A stretch of 64,000 bases of DNA, taken from JAAUTY01 sp964397305. Its GTDB lineage: Bacteria; Cyanobacteriota; Cyanobacteriia; Cyanobacteriales; Spirulinaceae. The position numbers and the translations under genes were made by a program. Location of the stretch: NCBI GenBank assembly GCA_964397305.1, contig CAYNIP010000002.1, positions 1 through 64,000 of the forward strand, given 5' to 3'. The notes below the pieces were generated by a model. That model had not been told where the DNA came from. It searched no databases and was given only the letters and a program-made list of their open reading frames with translations. This document shows positions 52,217 to 61,454 of the stretch, piece by piece (position 1 is the first letter of the stretch; the number at the start of each line of letters is the position of its first letter).

Positions 52217-53329
52217 TCAGCCGTCCTCGGCTAAGGCCAGGTAGTGCGTCACGGCGGCGGCGACGCTGAAATCCTGAGCCCGGGCGCGCAAGGCTTCCGG
52301 AGCGATGGGATCGAGCAAGGCCTGCCGCAGGGCTGTGGCTAGGGACAGAGCATCCCCGACGGGGACGAGGCGGCCGTAGCGTCCCCCCGCTAGGATTTCG
52401 CGCGGGCCGTGGGGGCAGTCGGTGGCGACGACCTGGCAGCCACAGGCTAGGGCTTCAACCAATACTGTCGGCAGGCCCTCAAAGCGGGAGGCGAGGGCCA
52501 ATACGGCGGCCCGCTGGAGGTAGGCATAGGGGTTCTCGACATAGCCCGGCAACGCGACCCGGGCGGCGATCCCCAACTGCTCGGCTAGGGCGAGCAGTTC
52601 GGCCCGTTGGGGGCCGTCGCCTAGGATCAGCAGCCGGAGCGATCGCCAAGAGCCCAAAATCTCCACCGCTTGTAGCAGCGTGGCAAAGTCCTTTTGGCCC
52701 ACGAGGCGGCCGATGGCCAGGATCACCGGGGGCTCCCCCGGCTGGAACCAGGGGTGGTCAGGATTCACGGCCGCCAGCTCTAACAACTGGGGGCTCACGA
52801 TCGGGTTGTAGATCGTCCGCACAGCTCCGGGAGCCAGCCGTAACTGCTGGCTGAAATCCTGAGCGAGGGCGCTGGACACGGCTACCACAGCGCCGGCCTG
52901 GCGGTAGAGCCAAGCGTGTAGGGTGCGGGCAAGGCGGGCGCTGAAGCGTTGGGGCTGGGGCCGGGGTAAGTGTTCCACAAGCACAACGCGGCTGGCGGGG
53001 GCGAAGCGTTGGGCGAGGGCGGCGGCTCCGTTCACCAGGGTCAGGTGGCAGAGGAGCAGGGCCGGGCGATCGCGCCGCAGGTAGCGGATGAGGGCTGGCA
53101 GCAGGCGCAGGCTAGCGAGGGTTCCGCCGCAAATTGGGCACTCCAGCGAGACCAAGCGCAAGGTAGCCGGTAGTGTTTTCAGGTAGGACTTGCCCCGGCG
53201 GCAATCCACGACGAGATCGACGTGGCAACCGTGGGCCGCGAGGGCCTGGGCGAGGGCGAGCACCATCCGCGAGAGGCCGCCGCCACCGGGAGCATTGAGC
53301 AACAGGGCCACCCGTCGCGGTTGACTCAT
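52217..53329 (-). CDS. Glycosyltransferase family 4 protein
   Basis: This 370-residue protein has the GT-B fold. The N-terminal domain starts VALLLNAPGGGGLSRMVLAL. The C-terminal domain has AIGRLVGQKDFATLLQAVEI, LILGDGPQRAELLALAEQLG and the retaining E-x7-E pattern in SRFEGLPTVLVEALACGCQV. Such enzymes add sugars in lipid or exopolysaccharide synthesis; donor and acceptor are unknown. The ATG at 53329 lies 30 bp after rodZ on the same strand, so co-transcription with rodZ is likely. Confidence 0.9.
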   Translation of the reverse strand: MSQPRRVALLLNAPGGGGLSRMVLALAQALAAHGCHVDLVVDCRRGKSYLKTLPATLRLVSLECPICGGTLASLRLLPALIRYLRRDRPALLLCHLTLVNGAAALAQRFAPASRVVLVEHLPRPQPQRFSARLARTLHAWLYRQAGAVVAVSSALAQDFSQQLRLAPGAVRTIYNPIVSPQLLELAAVNPDHPWFQPGEPPVILAIGRLVGQKDFATLLQAVEILGSWRSLRLLILGDGPQRAELLALAEQLGIAARVALPGYVENPYAYLQRAAVLALASRFEGLPTVLVEALACGCQVVATDCPHGPREILAGGRYGRLVPVGDALSLATALRQALLDPIAPEALRARAQDFSVAAAVTHYLALAEDG

Positions 53330-53359
53330 CGCCGCCTCGGTTGCCGAGCTGCCCAAGGG

Positions 53360-54199
53360 TTACGACGGCGACGGATCACCGTCTTGGCGGTAGGTGACGG
53401 TTTCTACGGAGCCCGGCGCTCCCAGGGGCCTGGCTTCTTGGTCATTGATGGCGATCGCCACGCCGCCGGCATTGCCGGCAACGATCGTGATTTGCTCGTT
53501 AGCCTTCCAGGTGCGCTGTTCCCCTTCCGTCAAGATACCTTCAAAGGCCACCTGACCGTCCGCTACCACGCGCAACCAGCATTCGTCCTGAAGCTTCAAG
53601 GAGACGACCACCTTGCCGTTGGCCTCGACGGCCGCCGTGCTGGCCGGGTCAGGGGCCTCCGGCTCCGGGGCAGCGGGGCGATCGCCCGCTAAGATCCCCA
53701 CCCCTTGGCTAGCCGTTACTCCCGGCGGCGAAGCCTCAGCCTCAGTAGACGGCAGCTCGGTATCGAGGTCAGCGGGAAGCTCAGCCGTTTCCATAGCCGA
53801 GCGTTTCATCAAAATCGAAACCCCGCTGATGATGCTGATCAGGGCCAAGATGTAGACCAAATAGAGGCGGAAGGGCCGGCGGCGATTGGGATTGAGATGC
53901 TTCCAGGAGGGCATCAGCCCCCGTAGGCTGGTATCGGCTGGAAAGGCACTAGCCAAAGCATCCCCTTCTAGATCGAGGGCATCGGCGTATTGCTTGAGCA
54001 AGGCCCGCACATAGACGGGTTCTGGAAGAACTTTTGTATCGACATTCTCCAGAGCCCGGAGCAAACGGGCTTGAATTCGCGTTCGCAACGCAATGCTCTC
54101 GAGGGACAGCGAGCGCCGCAGGCGAATCTCGCGGAGGTAAGAACCTAGCTCTCGCAGTTTTTGCTCCTGCTCGGGAGTTAACTGGATTCTAGTGGTCAT
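53360..54199 (-). CDS. RodZ-like cell-shape protein
   Basis: This 279-residue membrane protein has an N-terminal helix-turn-helix of the RodZ type (about 10-90; LGSYLREIRLRRSLSLESIA). A basic stretch precedes one transmembrane helix (about 112-130; LYLVYILALISIISGVSIL), then a Pro/Glu-rich linker and a C-terminal DUF4115 beta domain (about 195-265; VVVSLKLQDECWLRVVADGQ). RodZ links MreB to the elongation machinery. The start is the ATG at 54199. It sits between a pseudouridine synthase and a glycosyltransferase, all on the minus strand, and 20 bp from the former. Confidence 0.88.
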   Translation of the reverse strand: MTTRIQLTPEQEQKLRELGSYLREIRLRRSLSLESIALRTRIQARLLRALENVDTKVLPEPVYVRALLKQYADALDLEGDALASAFPADTSLRGLMPSWKHLNPNRRRPFRLYLVYILALISIISGVSILMKRSAMETAELPADLDTELPSTEAEASPPGVTASQGVGILAGDRPAAPEPEAPDPASTAAVEANGKVVVSLKLQDECWLRVVADGQVAFEGILTEGEQRTWKANEQITIVAGNAGGVAIAINDQEARPLGAPGSVETVTYRQDGDPSPS

Positions 54200-54219
54200 A
54201 AAAAGCGCTCCGTGATTGT

Positions 54220-54984
54220 CTACAGGCAGGCTGGCACTGGCTTACGCCAATCCAGGTTGAGGGAATGACCGAGGGCCTCAGCCGTCAGGGTTTGATAATG
54301 ACCACTGGGGAGAGTCGCACCGCTCGCCGTGATGAGGGTCAGGGTCCCGATGGCGGCGCGATGCAGTTGCAGCACGGGGTGATCAAGCTGCGCGGCAACT
54401 CGGCGAATCTGACGATTTCGCCCCTCAACTAATACCACTTCGAGCAGGGTTTTGTCTGCGTGCTGCTCCAGAACCCAGAGCCGCACCGGGAGGGTGGGGC
54501 GATCATCTAAGAGGACTCCAGCGCGCCACTGCTCTAGAGTCTTGGCGCTGGGCCGGCCTGCCACCCAAACGCGATAGGTTTTGGGCACATGATAGCGCGG
54601 ATGGGTCAGGGCCAAGGTCAGCGCGCCGTCATTGGTTAAGAGCAGGGCCCCTGTGGAATCCGCATCGAGGCGGCCCACGGGATGGAGCCCCTGACCCGTG
54701 CGGAGGGCCGGCGGCAACAGATCCAGGACGGTGGGCCGCCCGTGGGGATCCGCGCAGGTACTGATGTAGCCGGCTGGTTTGTGCAGGAGCAAGTAGCAGG
54801 GGGTGGGCCGCGCGGCTACGGGCCGGCCGTCAACGGTGAGTTGGTCACGCTGGGGGTCGGCCTTATCGCCCAAGCGCACAGGCCGACCGTTGAGCTGGAC
54901 CCGTCCCGCCGTAATCAGCCGCTCTGCCTCCCGCCGCGAGGCGATCCCCCACTGGGCTAGAATTTTCTGCACTCGCTCTGGCAC
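54220..54984 (-). CDS. RluB/RsuA-type pseudouridine synthase
   Basis: This is a 254-residue rRNA pseudouridine synthase. The N-terminal S4 RNA-binding domain is ERVQKILAQWGIASRREAER. The catalytic domain has YLLLHKPAGYISTCADPHGR, the catalytic aspartate in VGRLDADSTGALLLTNDG and the late EGRNRQIRRVAAQL. It modifies a uridine in 16S or 23S rRNA; RluB is the closest guess. I use GTG at 54984; a TTG at 54990 and a longer frame to 55041 are less likely. It heads a probable operon with rodZ and the glycosyltransferase. Confidence 0.9.
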   Translation of the reverse strand: MPERVQKILAQWGIASRREAERLITAGRVQLNGRPVRLGDKADPQRDQLTVDGRPVAARPTPCYLLLHKPAGYISTCADPHGRPTVLDLLPPALRTGQGLHPVGRLDADSTGALLLTNDGALTLALTHPRYHVPKTYRVWVAGRPSAKTLEQWRAGVLLDDRPTLPVRLWVLEQHADKTLLEVVLVEGRNRQIRRVAAQLDHPVLQLHRAAIGTLTLITASGATLPSGHYQTLTAEALGHSLNLDWRKPVPACL

Positions 54985-55157
54985 GATCAATCTACGTTGG
55001 GGTTGACAACAAGGGGGGGAGACGCCAAGCTCGGTTGCCAAACCAGAGCTGAGGCGACGGCCCGCCGGAGACTATGTACAAATATTACAGGAAGACGAAC
55101 CGAGGATGGAGATGCTAAGGGTTTCTTGGGTCTTGGGGTGCCGGGGGAGGAGAGGAC

Positions 55158-55889
55158 GTGAACGGAGCTGAATCACGGTTGCCGGCCCCGGAGCCGGATC
55201 TGATCGGCCGGGTGCTGGGGCCGGCGGTGCAGCTCTGGCTGCGATCGCAAACCGAGCACTTGGGCGAGTTGCAGGTGGCGATCGCCGGGCGCAATCGCCA
55301 GCTCCTGAGCGGCTATATTCCCCAAGTCTCTCTGACGGCCCAGGCCGCTGTTTACCAGGGTCTGCATCTGGAGGCCGTCATCTTGACCGGCGAGAATATT
55401 CGCGTCAATTTGGGCCAACTCCTGCGAGGGCGACCTTTGCAACTCCTCGAGCCCGTCATGGTTCGGGGCGAGTTGGCCCTCACGGCGGCCGGTCTCCAGG
55501 CTTCCCTAGCCTCCCCCCTCCTGGCTGGAGCCCTCCGGGATCTGGTCGCCCTGCTCACCCAGGCTCCGGGGGCCCCGACCCAAATCACCTGGCAGCAGGT
55601 GGATCTGGCCCCGGGCCGCATCACCCTGAGGGGGCAGGCCGCTCTGGCCGCAGGCGATCCCCGTCCGGTGAGCCTGGAAACGGGCCTGAGCTTGGCGAGC
55701 CCAAACCAGTTGCGCCTCGCGCCCCTCAGCCTCAGTGCGAACCTGCCGGGGAAGCACCCGGAGGCCTTCACCCTGGACCTGGGCGCGGGGGTCGCCTTTG
55801 AGGACATCAGCCTGAGGGCCCAGGGCTTACACTTGCAGGGTGCGATGCAGGTGCAGCCGGAGCCCCCAGAGGCGGCGGCGGAGGCCTGA
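55158..55889 (+). CDS. DUF2993 family protein
   Basis: This 243-residue protein belongs to the DUF2993 (LmeA-like) family, whose members bind lipids or act in the envelope. No signal peptide is visible. Marks are ELQVAIAGRNRQLLSGYIPQ, VSLTAQAAVYQGLHLEAVIL and the strand-rich C-terminus. The start is a GTG at 55158 with GGAGGAGAGG upstream. It lies 50 bp before the PmbA-like gene on the same strand. Confidence 0.88.
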   Translation: MNGAESRLPAPEPDLIGRVLGPAVQLWLRSQTEHLGELQVAIAGRNRQLLSGYIPQVSLTAQAAVYQGLHLEAVILTGENIRVNLGQLLRGRPLQLLEPVMVRGELALTAAGLQASLASPLLAGALRDLVALLTQAPGAPTQITWQQVDLAPGRITLRGQAALAAGDPRPVSLETGLSLASPNQLRLAPLSLSANLPGKHPEAFTLDLGAGVAFEDISLRAQGLHLQGAMQVQPEPPEAAAEA

Positions 55890-55939
55890 TCCCGCAACGA
55901 TCGCCCCCTTTGTTCCTTACCGATTCGCTTCGACGGACT

Positions 55940-57271
55940 ATGATCTCGACGGCAAACGCAGCAGTTTTGGACCCGGAAATCGCCTTCGAGTGGTTGGAGC
56001 CGGTGCTCCGGGAGTCTCAGGCCGAGGGCTTGGGCCTGAGTCTGGTCAGTTGTGATCGCGCCCTCAGTCGCTTTGCGGACAATCAGATGACGCAGCACGT
56101 CCAGGCTGGGACGCTGGAGCTGGCTGCCACCAGCTCCTTTGGGCAGCGCCAGGCAACGGCGACCACGACGGATCTCACCCCGGCGGCGATCGCGGCCACC
56201 TTGCGCCGCAGTGAGGCCCTGGCTCGCCTCGCGCCGGACGATCCTGAGTGGGTGCCGCTGCTGGGGCCCCAGGTCTATGGGTCGCGGACGGCCGGCTTTG
56301 ATGAGGCCACAGCCACCTGTCCTCCCCAGGTGCGGGGCGAATGGGTGCAGCGCCTCTGCCAATGGGCGGATTCAGCCGGGGCCGCGGTTGCCGGGAGCCT
56401 GAGCACGGCGGCCATGAGCCGCACCTTAGTCAATTCTCAGGGGCTCCGGACCTCCACGCGGGGAACGGCGGCCCAGTTCAGTCTCACGGCCCGCCAAGGC
56501 ACGGGCTCGAGCTGGCGCAGCCGCACGGCGATCGCCCTCGACCAGTTGCCGATCATGCAGTTGACCCAAGCGGCCTTGGCCCAGGCGGCCCTGGCTCAAA
56601 ATCCCCGCGACCCCCAGCCGGGCTGCTACCCGACGATTCTCAGCAGCGCGGCGATGGCGGCCTTGGTTCCCTACCTGGTGGGTCAGCTCAGCGCGCGGGC
56701 CGCGGCCGAGGGGCGTTCGTTTTTTGCCCGCCCGGGCGGTGGCGATCGCCGGGGGGAGGCCCTGTTCAGTCCCCTGGTGCAGCTCCGCCGCGATCCGGCC
56801 CATCCTTTGCTCCAGGGAAGTGGGAGCGATCGCCAGGGCTTGCCCCTCGAGCCCCTACACCTGGTCTGTGACGGGGTTTTGCAACACTTGAGCTATGACC
56901 GTTACTGGGCCCAGCAGCAAGGCTGTGCGCCCACGGGGGACTTGGAACCCTTGGTCATGGCGGGGAGCGATCGCCCCCTAGCGGACTTGATCGCGACCAC
57001 CGAACGTGGCATCTTGGTCAACCGTGCCTGGTATGTGCGCTATGTCAACCCACGACAGTTGGAAGTGACCGGGATGACTCGCGACGGCACGTTCTGGATT
57101 GAAGATGGTCGGCTGGCCTACCCGATCAAAAACCTGCGGTTCAATCAAAGCCTCCCGGCTCTGCTCCGGGATCTGGAGGCCCTAAGCCAGGTGGAGCGCC
57201 ACGACTCCACCGTATTTCCCGGGGCACGGGTGCGATCATTTCACTTCAGTAGTGTCACGGATAGCCTGTAG
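55940..57271 (+). CDS. TldD/PmbA-family protein
   Basis: This 443-residue protein belongs to the TldD/PmbA group, heterodimeric peptidases that mature microcins and degrade unfolded peptides. It lacks the HExxxH zinc motif of TldD and so resembles the PmbA-type partner. Features are SLVSCDRALSRFADNQMTQH, PGCYPTILSSAAMAALVPYL and NPRQLEVTGMTRDGTFWIED. The TldD partner is not in the window. I chose the ATG at 55940; the frame opens 30 bases earlier. Confidence 0.88.
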   Translation: MISTANAAVLDPEIAFEWLEPVLRESQAEGLGLSLVSCDRALSRFADNQMTQHVQAGTLELAATSSFGQRQATATTTDLTPAAIAATLRRSEALARLAPDDPEWVPLLGPQVYGSRTAGFDEATATCPPQVRGEWVQRLCQWADSAGAAVAGSLSTAAMSRTLVNSQGLRTSTRGTAAQFSLTARQGTGSSWRSRTAIALDQLPIMQLTQAALAQAALAQNPRDPQPGCYPTILSSAAMAALVPYLVGQLSARAAAEGRSFFARPGGGDRRGEALFSPLVQLRRDPAHPLLQGSGSDRQGLPLEPLHLVCDGVLQHLSYDRYWAQQQGCAPTGDLEPLVMAGSDRPLADLIATTERGILVNRAWYVRYVNPRQLEVTGMTRDGTFWIEDGRLAYPIKNLRFNQSLPALLRDLEALSQVERHDSTVFPGARVRSFHFSSVTDSL

Positions 57272-57453
57272 CGGGGGGAGCCCCGAGCCGGTCAGCTCAG
57301 GAGGCGGCGGCGTCAAGGGCGACAAGATTTGAGCGGGAAAGCGCGGCTCCCCTCCCCGCCTTGGGGCGCGCCACGATTTCTGTCAAGACTCTATAATGGG
57401 CGGCGACCCGCTCCGGTGGTGCTAACCGGTTCTGCCAGGGTCTAGGACTCAAA

Positions 57454-59133
57454 ATGCTAGCCAGCCTGGTTTGGATGCTGCTGTTAGGCTTCTTCGGGGG
57501 GCAGATCGCCCGCCGTGTCGGCCTGCCGGCCCTGGTGGGGATGGTCCTCGTGGGCCTGGGGATCGGCCCCCAGGGGGGGGACCTGCTCAGCCCGGAGCTG
57601 TTGGGGGCCGCGGACGGGCTCCGGGCGATCGCGGTCATGGCGATCCTGATGAAGGCAGGGCTGGGGCTGGATCGGGAGAAGCTGGCGCAGCAGGGGACCG
57701 TGGCCCTGCGCTTAGGCTTCCTCCCAGCGACCTGCGAGGCGATCGCCATTGCCCTCGCAGCGAGGGTATTCTTCCAGTTCGACTTTGCCACCGGGCTGCT
57801 CCTGGGCTGCGTTCTCGGGGCCGAATCGCCAGCGGTGATCGTGCCCGCCATGCTGCGGCTCAAAAGCTTGGGCTGGGGCGTTAACAAGGGAATTCCCGAC
57901 GCCATCTTGACCGGCAGCGCCCTCTCGGATGTTCTGCTGCTGCTGGTCTTTAGCCTGCTGCTGACCCTCCTCGCGCCGGGCGAGACCGCGCCAGCGGTTG
58001 GCTGGGGGCTACACCCCGTCCTGCTCCTGCCCCTACAAGTGTTCACCCAAATCGCCCTGGGTCTGGTGCTGGGCTGGCTGACGGCGCGGCTGCTGGTGCG
58101 GCTGCTAGTCCAGCAGAACTGGACCCAAACCGCGCTCCAAGATAGCTTAGTCGCCGCCAGTATCGCCCTAGGGCTGATTGTGCTGGCGGAGCGTCTCCCC
58201 GTTTTCTCGGGCTATCTGGCAGTGATGGCAATGGGCTTTTTTCTGCTCGAACAGGATGCTCCCTTGGCGCGGCGGCTGCGGGGGGGCTTTGATGGCCTGT
58301 GGGCGATCGCCGAGATCGTGCTGTTCGTATTGCTGGGGGCCAGCATTCAATTGAACGTGCTGGAAAACTACCTGGGGGTCGGCCTGCTGGTCCTCGCCAT
58401 CGGCACGCTGCTGGGGCGGGGCCTGGGCTGGGCCTTGTCCACTTGGGGGAGTGATTGGACTCGCCGCGAGCGGCTGTTTTTGCTCCCCGGCAATTCCGCA
58501 AAAGCCACGGTCCAGGCCGCCATCGGGGCGATCCCCCTAGCGCAAGGAATTGAGGGCGGCGAGATCGTGCTCGCCCTGGCCGCCCTGTCGATCCTGGTGA
58601 CAGCACCCCTGGGGGCCTGGGCGATCCCGGCCCTAGCGCCCCGACTGCTAGAGCGGGGGGAGGTAGACCCCACCAAGGTGGCGATCGCCCACCGCCCTCG
58701 CATCCTCGCCGCCGTGGACACCGCTCCCCCAGCCGTCTCAGTCCTCACCAAGGCCGCTGAACTCGCTCGCCGCAGTGATGGCGAGGTCCTCGTACTGCAC
58801 GTCGTTCGGGTAGACGATCCGACCGGCGTAGCACACCTGCGCCGCCAAGCCCAGCAACACCTCGCCGACATTCGCTACCAATTCCTGCTCCTCGCCGGTT
58901 CCGTCCCAGAAACAATCGTCCAAACAGCCGCAGCCTCGAAGGTTAGCGAGATCGTGATCGGCAAGCGCCGGCCCGGCTCAGGACCGGAGGTTTGGGTGGG
59001 CTCAGTCTCCCGAGCCGTGCTAGAGACCAGCCCGTTACCGGTGCTGGTAGTGGAGGCGGAGCCCGATTCTCCCCCCTTCAGTAGCGCACCCGGGGATCGA
59101 GAACACCATAGAGCAGGTCCGCAATCAGGTTGA
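57454..59133 (+). CDS. CPA2-type cation/proton antiporter fused to a Usp domain
   Basis: This is a 559-residue membrane protein. Residues 1-390 have about 12 helices of a Na+/H+-exchanger fold (FFGGQIARRVGLPALVGMVL; GCVLGAESPAVIVPAMLRLK; LPGNSAKATVQAAIGAIPLA). Residues about 405-535 are a universal-stress domain (RILAAVDTAPPAVSVLTKAA ... VGSVSRAVLETSPLPVLVVE), probably a cytosolic nucleotide sensor. The last 56 bp overlap the convergent permease gene, and the final 20 residues are low-complexity. The ATG is at 57454. Confidence 0.9.
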   Translation: MLASLVWMLLLGFFGGQIARRVGLPALVGMVLVGLGIGPQGGDLLSPELLGAADGLRAIAVMAILMKAGLGLDREKLAQQGTVALRLGFLPATCEAIAIALAARVFFQFDFATGLLLGCVLGAESPAVIVPAMLRLKSLGWGVNKGIPDAILTGSALSDVLLLLVFSLLLTLLAPGETAPAVGWGLHPVLLLPLQVFTQIALGLVLGWLTARLLVRLLVQQNWTQTALQDSLVAASIALGLIVLAERLPVFSGYLAVMAMGFFLLEQDAPLARRLRGGFDGLWAIAEIVLFVLLGASIQLNVLENYLGVGLLVLAIGTLLGRGLGWALSTWGSDWTRRERLFLLPGNSAKATVQAAIGAIPLAQGIEGGEIVLALAALSILVTAPLGAWAIPALAPRLLERGEVDPTKVAIAHRPRILAAVDTAPPAVSVLTKAAELARRSDGEVLVLHVVRVDDPTGVAHLRRQAQQHLADIRYQFLLLAGSVPETIVQTAAASKVSEIVIGKRRPGSGPEVWVGSVSRAVLETSPLPVLVVEAEPDSPPFSSAPGDREHHRAGPQSG

Positions 59134-60034
59134 AGAGGACAATCAAAATCGCGTAGATAAACGTAATCGCCATGACAACCGGGGTATCGCTGCGGTAGAT
59201 CGAATCAATCAGCAGAGCGCCGATCCCCGGCACTCGGAACACCTGCTCCGTGATCAAGGCTCCGGTGAACACCGTGGGAATGTCGAGGGCAATCAGGGTG
59301 ACAACCGGGATCAAGGCATTGCGGAGAATATGACCGTTGAGCACGGCTCGGGGGCTGAGGCCCTTAGCCTGGGCCGTGCGAACGTAGTCCTGGTTGAGCT
59401 GCTCCAGCACCGAGGACCGAATGAAGCGCATGAGCACGGCGGCTTGGTAGAGGGCGAGAACACAGACGGGCATGATCGACTGCCGAATCTGGGCCAGGAA
59501 GCTACTGAAATTGGTCACTTGCAGGGTGCTGTTGTAGATGAAGGGAAACCAGCCCAGTTGGACACTGAAGATGATGATGAACAGCAAGCCCGTAAAGAAG
59601 GTGGGCAGGGAGAAGCCCAAAAAGGCGAAGGTAGTCACGAGCTGATCCAGCCAGGAGTAGCGGCGCAGGGCAGAGATGACGCCGAGGGGAAAGGCGATCA
59701 GGACACTGAGCAGGTAGGCGGAGCCCACGACCCAGAGAGTGGTAGGCAGGCGTTGCAGGATGAGGTCCATGACGGGACTGCGGCTGGTGAAGGAGTAGCC
59801 CAGGTCGCCCCGGAGAAAGGCCCAGACCCATTTGAAGTAGCGAAGGTAAATGGGTTGGTCAAGGCCGAGGGAACGTCGGATATTTTCCCGCACCTCAGCG
59901 GTAATGGAGGGATTGGCGGCGAATTCCCCCATCGGGTTGCCGGGGGCCAAGGCAAGCACGAAGAAGATGACAGCACTAATGGCGATGAGGGTGGGCAGGG
60001 AGATGAGTAGACGGTTGATCAGATAACGGGTCAT
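59078..60034 (-). CDS. ABC transporter permease (DppB/OppB type)
   Basis: This is a 318-residue permease of peptide/nickel-type ABC importers. It begins TRYLINRLLISLPTLIAISA and has six helices. It contains the EAA-loop sequence DYVRTAQAKGLSPRAVLNGH that contacts the ATPase. No DppC, ATPase or binding protein lies next to it, a scattered arrangement often seen in cyanobacteria. I chose the ATG at 60034, which gives the standard N-terminus; the upstream extension to 60187 runs into family A element sequence and is spurious. Confidence 0.93.
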   Translation of the reverse strand: MTRYLINRLLISLPTLIAISAVIFFVLALAPGNPMGEFAANPSITAEVRENIRRSLGLDQPIYLRYFKWVWAFLRGDLGYSFTSRSPVMDLILQRLPTTLWVVGSAYLLSVLIAFPLGVISALRRYSWLDQLVTTFAFLGFSLPTFFTGLLFIIIFSVQLGWFPFIYNSTLQVTNFSSFLAQIRQSIMPVCVLALYQAAVLMRFIRSSVLEQLNQDYVRTAQAKGLSPRAVLNGHILRNALIPVVTLIALDIPTVFTGALITEQVFRVPGIGALLIDSIYRSDTPVVMAITFIYAILIVLFNLIADLLYGVLDPRVRY

Positions 60035-60126
60035 GGGTTTGGGCCCTGGGGGGCGAGGCGGATACGTTGACTGACGGTACGTTAGGCAGGCAGAATAATC
60101 TGCGATCGCCAATACACCGCCCACCT

Positions 60127-60385
60127 CGGAATCGCAGGTGAACGGCATTTTGCGCGGGATGCTTAGACTCCTTCGCTCAGCCCTCACCCCAACCCCCCTC
60201 CCAACTTGGGAGAGGGGCTTCTAACGCCCCCCTCCCAACTTTGGGAGCAGGGGCCGGGGGATGTAGACGCGCAGCGGCTTCTCGCAGAGGGGGCCCCGTA
60301 ACCCCGAAGAGGGCGACCCTCTGCTCCTTGAACCATCGCTCCAAATTCAGGGGAGCCGTGCTTTTTTCGTCCACCCCAGAATCGC
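60127..60385 (+). mobile_element. Family A element upstream of hetR with 9-bp target duplication (A8)
   Basis: The element (60136-60376, 241 bp) begins AGGTGAACGGCATTTTGCGC (decayed) and ends CTTTTTTCGTCCACCC. The flanks CGGAATCGC (60127-60135) and CAGAATCGC (60377-60385) match in 8 of 9 bases. It carries one nested module (60263-60290) and not the second. It sits between the permease and hetR, 178 bp before the hetR start codon. Confidence 0.85.
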
Positions 60386-60416
60386 GGCGCGGCTGTGATG
60401 CTCGGGCTCAGCAGGA

Positions 60417-60500
60417 TATAATGGAGCGATGAGTCCGACAGCAGGGTGCAGGCGAGCGGCTGGGTTAGGGCGTGCAAGCGCTGGCAACTGAGCTAACCCC
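60417..60500 (+). promoter_or_regulatory. Candidate hetR promoter -10 box and leader inverted repeat
   Basis: A perfect TATAAT lies at 60417-60422, 133 bp upstream of the hetR ATG and 40 bp after element A8. The -35 region (TGTGAT at 60394) is weak. The presumed leader contains an inverted repeat, GGGTTAG at 60462-60468 and CTAACCC at 60493-60499, with a 24-base loop. Both are visual calls only. Confidence 0.4.
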
Positions 60501-60554
60501 CTAGGCAATCGCAATGTTACGTTGTCCCTTGGTTCTGTTACTCCCGTCTTCATC

Positions 60555-61454
60555 ATGCTTAGCGATATCGATCTGATCAAGCGTCTGAGTCCCAGCAGCA
60601 TGGATCAGATCTTGTTCTACCTTGCCTTCAGTGCAATGCGGACCAGCGGCCACCGGCACGGCGCGTTCCTAGACGCGGCGGCCACGGCGGCCAAGTGCGC
60701 CATCTACACCACCTACCTGGAGCAGGACGAAAACATCCGCATGACTGGCCACCTGCACCACATTGAGCCGAAGCGGGTGAAAGCGATCGTCGCGGAGGTG
60801 CGCCAAGCCCTGACGGAGGGCAAGCTGCTGAAGATGCTGGGCTCCCAGGAGCCCCGCTACCTGATCCAGTTTCCCTATGTCTGGCTGGAGCGCTACCCCT
60901 GGCAACCCGGCCAGTCGCGCCTCCTGAATAGCAATTTGACCCAGGAGCAACAGCAGCAAATCATAGCCAAGCTGCCCTCGCCCCTGCCCGATGCACGGCT
61001 GATCAATTCCTTCGAGTTTTTCGACCTGATCGAGTTCCTGCATTTGCGCTCCCAAGAAGACCTACCCTCGGAGCGCCAAATGCCCATGAGTGAAGCCCTG
61101 GCGGAACATATCCGGCGCCGCCTTATTTACTCCGGCACCGTGATGCGGGTTGATAATCCCTGGGGGTTGCCTTTCTTTGCCTTGACTCGGCCGACCTACT
61201 CCCCTGCTGATGCGGAAGAGCGCACCTACCTGATGATCGAGGATACGGCTCGCTTCTTTCGCATGATGCGCGATTGGGCGGAGCGAGAACCCAAGGTGAT
61301 GCGAGTTCTGGAAGAACTCGACATTCTCCCCGAACGCTTTGAGGCGGCGAAGGCGGAACTGGATGAGGTCATCCGGGCTTGGGCGGACAAGTACCATCAC
61401 AAGGACGGCGAGACCATGATCCTGCAAATGGTCTTTGGCCTCAAAGAAGATTAG
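60555..61454 (+). CDS. hetR: Heterocyst/patterning regulator HetR
   Basis: HetR is the DNA-binding master regulator of heterocyst differentiation. It also occurs in many filamentous cyanobacteria that do not make heterocysts. The protein has exactly 299 residues and begins LSDIDLIKRLSPSSMDQILF. Residues known from Anabaena work are conserved at the same numbers: G36, C48, S152, S179, R223, and the inhibitory-peptide site R250, L252, E253, E254, D256 (VMRVLEELD). The helix-turn-helix and flap regions are present. The ATG at 60555 fixes the length. I find no RGSGR/RGTGR-encoding small gene within about 0.6 kb on either side. The leader is long and follows a mobile element. Confidence 0.97.
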   Translation: MLSDIDLIKRLSPSSMDQILFYLAFSAMRTSGHRHGAFLDAAATAAKCAIYTTYLEQDENIRMTGHLHHIEPKRVKAIVAEVRQALTEGKLLKMLGSQEPRYLIQFPYVWLERYPWQPGQSRLLNSNLTQEQQQQIIAKLPSPLPDARLINSFEFFDLIEFLHLRSQEDLPSERQMPMSEALAEHIRRRLIYSGTVMRVDNPWGLPFFALTRPTYSPADAEERTYLMIEDTARFFRMMRDWAEREPKVMRVLEELDILPERFEAAKAELDEVIRAWADKYHHKDGETMILQMVFGLKED

